Source of the DNA: Mesorhizobium carmichaelinearum
Lineage (GTDB): Bacteria; Pseudomonadota; Alphaproteobacteria; Rhizobiales; Rhizobiaceae
Reading direction: 5' to 3'
NCBI RefSeq assembly: GCF_900199455.1
Contig: NZ_FZQR01000001.1
Span: 434,001-498,000, forward strand
DNA: 64,000 bases
In this document: piece after piece, positions 38,601-47,100 of the stretch
Numbering within the stretch: the first letter of the stretch is position 1
Layout of the letters: each line of letters starts with the position of its first letter
The notes under the pieces: generated by a model
What the model was told of the DNA's origin: nothing
Database searches by the model: none
The model's input: the letters and a program-made list of their open reading frames with translations, nothing else
Translations under genes and position numbers: made by a program

Positions 38601-40733
38601 GTGAACCAGCAACCCAACATCCTCTCCCCGAAGGAGGCATTCAAGGCCTGCTTCTCGGCTGTTGCCGGCTATCTCGGCAGGCCGAGCGCGCAAACGGTGC
38701 TGTTCGCCGGCGTGCCGCTGTCGGATACGCGTATCGACATCGATGCCATCCGCCATATTGCCGAGCGCATCGGCCTTGAAATCACCGAGTTCAGCCATCG
38801 TGACTTTCTTCGGGGGCGCATCGACCTCCCTGCTATCGTGTTTCGCGTCAGCCAATTGCCGGTTGCCCTGCTGGCCGAAACCGAGGACGGCGCATTCACC
38901 ACCGCTCCCCAGGAAGACGGTCGTATAGCCATCACGAGATCCGAGCTGGCCGCCAGCTACATCAGTGGCGGCGTCTCCTTCTCGATAACCTATGCCAACG
39001 CCGCCGAAGGGATGAACGTCGGTTCGGCGCCGAAGATCGAGCGGCGACATTGGCTGACGGGGACGATGGGGCCGTTCTGGCGCACCTATTCGAAGGTCAT
39101 CCTGGCGGCAATATTCATCAACATGCTGGCCATCGCCTCGCCGATCTTCACCATGAACGTCTACGACAGGATCCTGCCGAACAAGGCGATATCGACGCTC
39201 TGGGTGCTGTCGATCGGCATCGGCGCGGTCATCCTGTTCGACCTGCTTCTGAAGACCGCCAGGGCGTCCCTCATCGACTATGCCGGGCGCAAGGCGGATC
39301 TGCGCATTTCCTACTTGCTGTTCGAGAAAGTGCTGAATTCGTCCCTGTCGGCACGGCCAGGTTCAACGGGCGAATATGCAAATCGGGTGACGCAGTATGA
39401 ATTCGTGCGCGAATTCTTCACGTCGAACACCATCAGCGTGTTCATCGACACAGCCTTCGTCTTCATTTTTCTCCTGGTCATCTATGCGATAGGCGGCTGG
39501 CTGGTCATCATCCCTGCGCTGGCCTTCGTGGCGTCCGTGATCGTCGGACTGATCACGCAGCGGCGTATCGGCAAGCGTGTCGCGGCCTCGATGAACGAAG
39601 CCTCGCAACGGCAGGCCTTGCTGGTCGAATCCATTTCGACGCTGGAGACGATCAAATCGCTGCGGGCCGAGGCGTATCTGTTGCGAAAATGGGGGGAGCA
39701 TTCCAAGAACGCGTCCAACACGTCCGAGAAGATCAAGCAGCTCTCGGCGGCCGCCGGCAACATAACGCAGGCCATCCAGCAGTTGGTCACCGTCGCCCTG
39801 ATCGTGGCCGGCGCCTATGCCTTCTCGGAGGGACACGTCTCCACCGGAGCCATCATCGGCACCGTCATGCTGGCCAGCCGGGCGGTCTCTCCACTCGGCC
39901 AGATCGCCATCACCTTGTCCAGGCTTCGCCAGGCCATGCTTTCCTTGCGCATGGTGAACTCGATCATGGCGCAGCCGGAGGATCGCCCGGATACGGTGGG
40001 TTTCGTCAACCGGCCCATCCGCAATGGCGCCATGATGTTCAGGAATGTCGGCTTTGTTTATCCGGGCTCCGAGAACGAGGTTCTGACCGGTCTGAATTTC
40101 TCGGTGAAGCCGGGGGAGCGGATCGGCATCATCGGCCGTATCGGCTCGGGAAAGACAACCATGGGCCGGCTGATTGGCAGGCTCTTCCTGCCGACATCAG
40201 GCGAGTTGCTGCTGGACGGGATCGACATCCGCCAATACCACCCCTCGGAGGTTCGCGCCGCGGTCGGGATCGTCGCGCAGGCCAATGATCTGTTTTCGGG
40301 CACCATCAAGGAGAACCTCCTGATGGCATGTCCGGAGGCGACCGATGAGCAGATCGTCGAAGCGGCCAAGGCGGCCGGCGTCGACGATTTCGTCTCACGC
40401 CACCCGCGTGGCTACGACATGAATGTCGGCGAGCGCGGCACCAATCTCTCGGGCGGCCAGCGGCAGACGATGGCGATTGCCCGGCTTTTGCTGACCAAAC
40501 CGAAAATCGTCTTCCTGGACGAACCGTCGGGATCGATGGACCTGGCTTCCGAGCGGCAGTTGATCAAGCAGCTCAAAGTGGCTTTCGACCGGAACACGAC
40601 GCTGATCGTTTCAACGCACCGCTTCAGCATGCTCGAGCTGGCCGACCGTCTTATCGTCATCGAGCAAGGCAGGATCGTTGCCGATGGACCAAAGGATCAA
40701 GTGATACAGGCGCTGCAGAAAACAAACGCCTGA
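38601..40733 (+). CDS. Type I secretion ABC transporter, LapB-like (permease-ATPase fusion)
   Basis: This 710-residue inner-membrane exporter energises adhesin secretion. Residues 1-130 form a degenerate C39-like domain without a catalytic Cys, which binds but does not cut the substrate. Six membrane segments follow (about 160-430; GPFWRTYSKVILAAIFINML starts them). The ATPase has Walker A IGRIGSGKTTMGR near residue 513, signature NLSGGQRQ, Walker B PKIVFLDEPSGSMD and the switch His in VSTHRFSM. This set is the LapB subtype of adhesin exporters. The start is a GTG at 38601; no closer ATG exists. The hlyD-like gene follows after 45 nt. Confidence 0.92.
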   Translation: MNQQPNILSPKEAFKACFSAVAGYLGRPSAQTVLFAGVPLSDTRIDIDAIRHIAERIGLEITEFSHRDFLRGRIDLPAIVFRVSQLPVALLAETEDGAFTTAPQEDGRIAITRSELAASYISGGVSFSITYANAAEGMNVGSAPKIERRHWLTGTMGPFWRTYSKVILAAIFINMLAIASPIFTMNVYDRILPNKAISTLWVLSIGIGAVILFDLLLKTARASLIDYAGRKADLRISYLLFEKVLNSSLSARPGSTGEYANRVTQYEFVREFFTSNTISVFIDTAFVFIFLLVIYAIGGWLVIIPALAFVASVIVGLITQRRIGKRVAASMNEASQRQALLVESISTLETIKSLRAEAYLLRKWGEHSKNASNTSEKIKQLSAAAGNITQAIQQLVTVALIVAGAYAFSEGHVSTGAIIGTVMLASRAVSPLGQIAITLSRLRQAMLSLRMVNSIMAQPEDRPDTVGFVNRPIRNGAMMFRNVGFVYPGSENEVLTGLNFSVKPGERIGIIGRIGSGKTTMGRLIGRLFLPTSGELLLDGIDIRQYHPSEVRAAVGIVAQANDLFSGTIKENLLMACPEATDEQIVEAAKAAGVDDFVSRHPRGYDMNVGERGTNLSGGQRQTMAIARLLLTKPKIVFLDEPSGSMDLASERQLIKQLKVAFDRNTTLIVSTHRFSMLELADRLIVIEQGRIVADGPKDQVIQALQKTNA

Positions 40734-40778
40734 AAAACAGACTTATTGAACGCATTCAATGCGTTGGGGTTGTAGGAC

Positions 40779-42068
40779 ATGCTTACAAGGGAAGACCGGC
40801 CGCCGCTTTTCGCGTCGGCGTCCTTGTTCATCATAGGGGCACTCTTTGTGTCTTCCGTCGCCTGGGCGTCCTTTGCCGAGGTCGACGAAATCGCGCGCGG
40901 CGACGGCAAGGTCATACCGGCCTCCAAAACCCAGATCATCCAGTCCAGCGAGCCGGGCGTGGTCCAGGAAATTGCCGTGACGATCGGGCAGGTCGTCAAG
41001 AAGAATGATCTCATCATCCGCCTCGACAATACGATGAACACGTCCAGCCTTGGCGAGCAGCAAGCCAAGGCACGGGCGCTTCAGACGCGCATTGCGCGGC
41101 TCAAATTCGAACAGGGCGGCAATATTGAAGGCCCATTTCCCTGTCCGCCCGAAATCCAGAAGGTCGCCCCGGAAATCTGCGACAACGAGCAGAAGCTGCT
41201 CGTCGCGCGCCGCGACAACTTCCAAGTCAAGCTGTCGGTCCTCAAATCGCGTCTCGATCAGCGCCAGAACGAATTGGACGAAGCCACCGCCAACCTCGAT
41301 CGCCTCACCAAAAATCTCGAAGTCAGCGACCGGGAAACGGCGCTGGTCGAGTCCATGGTCAAGAAGGGGCTGATGGCCAAGACCGAGCAGATCCGCGTCG
41401 AGCGGGAGCAGACCGAACTGCATGGGCAGCTGAACCTCGCCGGTGAAACCATCAAGAAAGCCAAGGCGGCCATCGCCGAAGCCAAGCTTCAAGTCAACGA
41501 ACTCGGCCTGCAGCTGCAGCAGGAGGCGCTGAGCGACCTGACGCAGGCGCTGGCCGATCTTTCGGTGGTCGATGAGACCATCCGCGGCGCCACCGACAAG
41601 GTGGCGCGCACGGACATCCGCTCACCTGTCGACGGGATCGTCAACACGCTTGATATCAACACGGTTGGCGCTTTCGTGCAGCCCGGCGCGGTCGTGGCCG
41701 GCATCGTGCCGACGTCCGAGACGCTGCTGGTCGAAGCGCGGGTTTCACCACGCGATGTTGCCTTCATCCGGCCGGATCAGGACGCGCTGATCAAGATAAC
41801 CGCCTATGATTTCTCGATCTTCGGCGGCATCGAGGGCAAGGTCTCCAACATCACCGCCGACAGCCTGGTCGACCAGAAGACGGGCGAGCCCTACTACCAG
41901 GTACGCGTCGCAACGGAGAGGTCGACGCTGACGCGCGATGGCAAGACTTATTCGATCATCCCTGGCATGATCTGTTCGGTCGATATCAAGACCGGACGCA
42001 AAACCATCCTCACCTATCTGATGAAGCCGATCAACAAGGCACGGGAGGAGGCAATGAGTGAACGATAG
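40779..42068 (+). CDS. HlyD-family membrane fusion protein (LapC-like)
   Basis: This 429-residue adaptor joins the ABC exporter to the outer-membrane channel. A short cytoplasmic N-terminus is followed by one membrane segment (LFIIGALFVSSVAWASFAEV), then a lipoyl half (GDGKVIPASKTQIIQSSEPG), a long coiled-coil hairpin (about residues 85-270), the second lipoyl half (DIRSPVDGIVNTLDIN) and a beta-barrel domain ending in GMICSVDIKTGRKTILTYLM. The family signature is intact. Its last 11 bases overlap the start of the RHH regulator gene, so the regulator is translated with the exporter. Confidence 0.92.
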   Translation: MLTREDRPPLFASASLFIIGALFVSSVAWASFAEVDEIARGDGKVIPASKTQIIQSSEPGVVQEIAVTIGQVVKKNDLIIRLDNTMNTSSLGEQQAKARALQTRIARLKFEQGGNIEGPFPCPPEIQKVAPEICDNEQKLLVARRDNFQVKLSVLKSRLDQRQNELDEATANLDRLTKNLEVSDRETALVESMVKKGLMAKTEQIRVEREQTELHGQLNLAGETIKKAKAAIAEAKLQVNELGLQLQQEALSDLTQALADLSVVDETIRGATDKVARTDIRSPVDGIVNTLDINTVGAFVQPGAVVAGIVPTSETLLVEARVSPRDVAFIRPDQDALIKITAYDFSIFGGIEGKVSNITADSLVDQKTGEPYYQVRVATERSTLTRDGKTYSIIPGMICSVDIKTGRKTILTYLMKPINKAREEAMSER

Positions 42069-42699
42069 CGCGACCTCCCCTCTTGCCGACCACGAGCGGC
42101 TGCTGCCACCCATGGCGACAGAGGATTTCGGCCTGGAATTCCGGGTCGTGGCGCGTGGCGGCACGCGACGTGGCATTCGTCTGGAGCGGGCGTTCTGGAC
42201 CACGCTGAAGCAGATGGCCGAAAGCCGCAAATGTACGATCGGCATGCTGATCGACGAGATTGCCGAAAGCCATGCCCACACAGGAAACCTGACGTCGGCA
42301 ATCCGGGTGGCCTGCATGCGCGGACTGGCCGACGAAAACCAGACCTTGCGAAGGTTTGCATCGATCAAGACGATCAACGCCATCCTGGTCGCCTGCCCGT
42401 CACCGGCTTTTGCGCTCTCATCATCGAAGAGGATCCTGACCTTCAACGCGCCGTTCCAACAGCTGGTCAGGCGTCAATTGCCGGTCGCGCCAAGCGAAGA
42501 TGCGCGCCACGACCTGAAGCTTGCCCTGGATCTCAATGTCGCTGACATATTCGCGCGGCTCGAGGCCAATGGCGAAACGCCGGTCGCCACCGGTTTCGTC
42601 ATCGGTGCGGGCGACCGCCGCTACCGGGGGCAATTGAACGCGGTGCGGGCGCCGGTGCTCGAACCGGAACTGCTGATGGCCTTCGTTTTCGGCGGCTAG
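42058..42699 (+). CDS. Ribbon-helix-helix (RHH_4-type) regulator encoded in the secretion operon
   Basis: This 213-residue protein starts at GTG 42058, overlapping hlyD. Residues 35-95 match the RHH_4 pattern of alphaproteobacterial DNA-binding proteins: RRGIRLERAFWTTLKQMAES, then CTIGMLIDEIAES and NLTSAIRVACMRGL. The C-terminal 110 residues (INAILVACPSPAFALSSSKR onward) have an alternating strand-helix look like a PAS or small-ligand sensor, but no family can be named. Coupling to the exporter and the AT-rich palindromes before the adhesin gene suggest that it controls adhesin or protease expression. DNA binding is predicted by motif, the target is inferred. A perfect hairpin overlaps its stop codon. 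Confidence 0.72.
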   Translation: MNDSATSPLADHERLLPPMATEDFGLEFRVVARGGTRRGIRLERAFWTTLKQMAESRKCTIGMLIDEIAESHAHTGNLTSAIRVACMRGLADENQTLRRFASIKTINAILVACPSPAFALSSSKRILTFNAPFQQLVRRQLPVAPSEDARHDLKLALDLNVADIFARLEANGETPVATGFVIGAGDRRYRGQLNAVRAPVLEPELLMAFVFGG

Positions 42700-42791
42700 A
42701 GCGTTTCGCCGTTTCATGGAAACGGCGAAACGCTCTATCTCTTTAAATTCCGGACGGAAAACCGCTCACACTTTTCCTGGAATTGCTCTAA
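42697..42791. repeat. RIME / Bru-RS-like intergenic palindromic element
   Basis: About 95 bp made of two hairpins: the 17-bp stem at 42698-42736 and a second imperfect stem in which ATTCC and GGAAAA (42748-42763 area) pair with TTTTCC and GGAAT (about 42773-42785). The ends read TAGAGC and GCTCTA. Blocks such as the GGACGGAAAACCG and TTTTCCTGGAATTGCTCTA pieces recur in intergenic regions of Mesorhizobium, Rhizobium and Brucella (RIME and Bru-RS families). Identification is from memory of these repeats; only one copy is present in this window. Confidence 0.55.
42698..42736. terminator. 17-bp perfect hairpin, bidirectional terminator between convergent genes
   Basis: AGAGCGTTTCGCCGTTT (42698-42714) pairs exactly with AAACGGCGAAACGCTCT (42720-42736) around the loop catgg. 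It begins within the stop codon of the RHH gene and lies between it and the convergent protease gene. It is also the first half of the RIME-like element described separately. Confidence 0.7.
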
Positions 42792-42882
42792 TGCACGCCG
42801 CCCGAAAGCGATCTCGGCTCCGGGGAGATGACACTGGAGCGAGCGCGTCCCGAACCGGGTGCTTCGCTTTGTCTTGGGAACG

Positions 42883-43827
42883 CTATGGCTGCAGGCCCTC
42901 GCCAGGCGCGACCGTCGCAAGACCGCCCTTGACGTCGGCGACCTGGGCCGCGCCGGGCCTGGTACCGTGGATCCACGCGCGGTCGGTGCTGAACGAATAC
43001 AATGGCACGTAATCGGGAAGATCGCTGTCGCGCGAGACCACGTTGCTCAGGCTGTCCAGAATGAAGACGCCGCTGCCGGTGCTGACGGACAGCACGGCAT
43101 GAAAGAAACCGCGCTTGCGGTCCTGCAGAACGACGAGCGACATGCTCTGCGCCGGAATGCCGGCACGCAGCAGCGCCGCCATCTTGAGAATGGCGAAATC
43201 CTCGCAGTCGCCCGCCCGTCGCTCGAGAATTTCCGAAGGCTTGGCCCAGTAGTCGAGCTTGCCGTAAACCACGCTGTCCTTCTTGTAGGCGATGGCGTGG
43301 TTTATGCTTGAGTTGATGAAGGACAGCTTGTCGATAAACCGCTTGTCCTTGGCAGCATTGACGATCGCGGTGAAGATGCTGTTCTTGCCATCACACCCAC
43401 TGCCGGCGGAACAGTCGACGATTGCCTTGTAGACGGGTGCCCAACGCGCGGAAACCGGAAAATTATGCATGGACAGCGCAACCGATCCGAACACGCCGGG
43501 AATGATCGCCGCCGTCTGGATGGGATCGATCCCGGCATTGCCCAGTGCCGTGGAAGAGTCGGTTTCCTGATCGATGGTGGCAGGACCGTAGCTGCCCGAA
43601 ACCATGCCGATTCTGTAGGTCGAGGCGGGCTGCCAAGGCTGCGGCCGCAGCAGCGAAATGCCGCCGAGAGTGGGAGGCGTTTCGACCTTCGCCAACAGCG
43701 AACCGGCCGAATCGATGCGTGCCGGCAAAGCGCTCGCGGACGATGGCTGCGGCAGGCCCATAATGCCGATTGCCAGCAGCAGCGCTTTGAGCCTGGTTAC
43801 CCCTAGGGCAGATTTCTCTTTTGTCAT
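42883..43827 (-). CDS. Periplasmic LapG-like transglutaminase-type cysteine protease (BTLCP, peptidase C93)
   Basis: This 314-residue exported protein belongs to the bacterial transglutaminase-like cysteine proteinases that include LapG, which cuts a LapA-type adhesin near its N-terminus and frees it from the surface. A signal peptide (GIMGLPQPSSASA) precedes the mature part. The catalytic triad is present: Cys in RRAGDCEDFAILK near residue 207, His in GFFHAVLSV near 240 and Asp in VFILDSLSN near 255. ATG 43827 has GGTGGG before it; an in-frame start at 43836 is less likely. It is divergent from the adhesin gene with 322 nt between the starts. Its substrate is inferred to be that adhesin. Confidence 0.87.
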   Translation of the reverse strand: MTKEKSALGVTRLKALLLAIGIMGLPQPSSASALPARIDSAGSLLAKVETPPTLGGISLLRPQPWQPASTYRIGMVSGSYGPATIDQETDSSTALGNAGIDPIQTAAIIPGVFGSVALSMHNFPVSARWAPVYKAIVDCSAGSGCDGKNSIFTAIVNAAKDKRFIDKLSFINSSINHAIAYKKDSVVYGKLDYWAKPSEILERRAGDCEDFAILKMAALLRAGIPAQSMSLVVLQDRKRGFFHAVLSVSTGSGVFILDSLSNVVSRDSDLPDYVPLYSFSTDRAWIHGTRPGAAQVADVKGGLATVAPGEGLQP

Positions 43828-44149
43828 AGCGCCCACCTTTGACTGTGGACGCTACCAATCTCGTCTCAAATTATTGGAAAGGAAGGTGGATAAGTTTCCT
43901 GTACTTGGTACCTTCTATTTTGTGTAAAATTTTATACAAGTTTATACTTCTGCCTACCAAGCAGCCGGAGCCAACCGCGGTCAGACGGACAGCATATCGG
44001 CTCATGTATATCGGGTTATATGTTTCGAGTTTACCACGCATAAAAAATGCCGAAGCCAGCATATCCGAATATATGAAACGGATTGCGGCATAGTTGCAAA
44101 GTAGAAGTGGTCCCTGTCTGTTTCCGGGAAATGCCGGAGGGGTTTGGCT
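43828..44149. promoter_or_regulatory. AT-rich divergent promoter region between protease and adhesin genes
   Basis: This 322-nt stretch is much more AT-rich than the genes on either side. It contains a perfect palindrome TAAAATTTTA (43925-43934) and two CATAT...ATATG inverted repeats: a long one at 43993-44022 and a compact one, CATATCCGAATATATG, at 44060-44075. The compact one is 75 nt before the adhesin ATG. Such sites are suitable for a ribbon-helix-helix dimer, and an RHH gene lies nearby. No coding frame is present. Confidence 0.55.
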
Positions 44150-47100
44150 ATGACCACCAGTAACGAATTGGACACCGTCTCTCATTCCTGGGACGAGCAC
44201 TCTGAACATAACGGCCTGCCGTCGCAGGCGCAGATCCAGGTCGCGGAAGCCAGCCCGGCGCAAAAGGCCGCCCCTGCCACTGAGCCGGTTCCCGTCGATG
44301 TTGGCAGCGGCACGCCCGTCAAACCGGAAGCACCCGCGGAGGCCAAGGCCCCGGCGGCGACCGCGCCGCACGAATATGTGGCCGACGCCAGCAATGTGGT
44401 GAAACTCCCAGCCAATGTCTCGATCGACAACATCAAGGTCGACGGCCACAACCTCGTCCTCGAGCAGGCGGACGGTTCGGTAATCGTCATCAAGGACGGC
44501 GCCCTCAACGTGCCGACCTTCATCATCGGCGATGTCGAAGTGCCGCGCGTTGCCTTGATCGCGGCGTTGGAAGCAAGCCATGTCGATGTCGCCTTCGGCG
44601 CCGATGGCTCGATATCGGCGGGCCCCGGTGGTTCAACCTCGAGCGCGGGCGGAGACTTCTCGGTTCCCCCTGGCGGCATCGGCGACGGGTTCGGCCTGTC
44701 GGCGCTGTTGCCGCCGACGGATCTGGCGTTCGGCCAGCCGGAGAACCGCGAACTGTTCCCGTCTCTTCTCAGGCCCAATTCCACGCCGTCGATCGGCGAC
44801 CTGACGCCTTCCGTCGATGGCGGCGACACTATCGTCAATGAAAAAGGCATACCGGCAAGCTCGGGGTCGGAAGGCTCGGGCGAGGCGGCGGCGCCAGGCG
44901 TCGACGGCGACACCTCGGAACACAACACCGGCACCTTCACCATCTCTTCGCCGGACGGCATCGGCTCGCTGACCATCGCCGGCCAGGTGATTTCGGGCGC
45001 TGCACTTGCCGACAGCGCATCGACGCCGATCAACATCACCACGCCGCTCGGCAACACGCTGACAGTCAGCGGTTACGACGCCAGCACCGGCCAGGTGAGC
45101 TATAGCTACACGCTCGTCCATGGCGTGGTTCACCCGGGTGCGGGCACCGATTCCATCTTCGACAACATGACAGTGACGGTGACCGACACCGACGGCGACA
45201 CCTCGGCTCCGGGTACGCTGTCCGTCCAGATCATCGACGACGTGCCGACCGCCAATGCTGACATCGGCAACGTGCCGTCCGGCAGCCATGCCGCGATCAC
45301 TGGCGATGTGTTCGTGAATGACGTGTTCGGCGCCGACGGCAAGGATGCCGCCGGCGGCGTCGTGGGTGTTGCGGCTGGTACCACGGCCGGCGGCGAAGAC
45401 GCCAATGTCGGCAACCAGATCCAGGGCCTCTACGGCAAGCTGACGCTCAGCGCCGACGGCTCCTACAGCTATACGCGTGATGCCGGCTCGCAGGGCGGCC
45501 ATGACGACGTCTTCACCTACACCATCAAGGATGGCGACGGCGACCTGTCGCACACCACGCTGACCATCTCGGTCGGCGATGCCACGCCCAGCGACAACAT
45601 CCCGGCGCCCGGCCTCGCCTCGACCACCGTCTATGAAGCCGGCCTGCCGCCGCATAACGGCCTGCCGGCCGGCTCCGGCGAGATCGCCGACGGCAATCCC
45701 AACAACAACTCCAACACCTCCGAGACCACCTCGGGCACCATCGGCTTCACCTCGCCAGACGGCATCCAGACCGTCTCGCTCGGCGGCCATGTCCTGACCG
45801 GCGTGCCGCAGACCTTCACCGACGCCACCGGCTCGATGACGGCCAGCTATGTCTATGACGCCAGCACCGGCATCGGCTCGATCAGCTACGCCTACACGCT
45901 CACCACCAACACGACGGGCGACAACACCAGCACCGCCTTCGCGGTCGTCGTCACCGACGCCGACGGCGACACCGCTCCGGCCGGCAGCCTGGTCATCAAC
46001 ATCGTCGACGACGTGCCGACAGCCCATGCCGACACCGACAGCCTCGCCGCCAACCAGTTCACCGCCGAGACCGGCAACGTGCTGACCGCGGTCGGCACCA
46101 CCTCGCCCGTCACCGGTGTCGATGTGCTCGGCGCCGACGGCGCAACCGTCGCCGGCGTCGCGGCCGGCAACACCAATGCCAATCTCGACAGCGCCGCAAC
46201 GATCGGCTCGGTCATCCACGGCACCTATGGCGATCTGACGCTCGGCGCCAATGGCGACTACAGCTACGTCCGCAACCCCGGCTCGCAAGGCGGCGTCAGC
46301 GACGTCTTCACCTACACCATCAAGGATGGCGACGGCGACCTGTCGCACACCACGCTGACCATCTCGGTCGGCGATGCCACGCCCAGCGACAACATCCCGG
46401 CGCCCGGCCTCGCCTCGACCACCGTCTATGAAGCCGGCCTGCCGCCGCATAACGGCCTGCCGGCCGGCTCCGGCGAGATCGCCGACGGCAATCCCAACAA
46501 CAACTCCAACACCTCCGAGACCACCTCGGGCACCATCGGCTTCACCTCGCCAGACGGCATCCAGACCGTCTCGCTCGGCGGCCATGTCCTGACCGGCGTG
46601 CCGCAGACCTTCACCGACGCCACCGGCTCGATGACGGCCAGCTATGTCTATGACGCCAACACCGGCATCGGCTCGATCAGCTACGCCTACACGCTCACCA
46701 CCAACACGACGGGCGACAACACCAGCACCGCCTTCGCGGTCGTCGTCACCGACGCCGACGGCGACACCGCTCCGGCCGGCAGCCTGGTCATCAACATCGT
46801 CGACGACGTGCCGACAGCCCATAATGACAGTTGGGCACCGGCAATCACCGCGCCTACGGTGCTGACCGGCCTCCTGGGTAACGATGTCTTCGGCGCCGAC
46901 GGCGTCGCAACCACCACCCCCGGGGTGATAACAACCACCAACGGCGCTCACGGCACCGTCACCTACAACAACGACGGAACATTCACCTATACGCCAACAG
47001 GCATTTATGTCGGATCGGACTCGTTCACCTACACCATCAAGGACGGCGACGGCGACACCTCGACCGCCACTGTGACGGTGAACGTGCAGACCAATACTGT

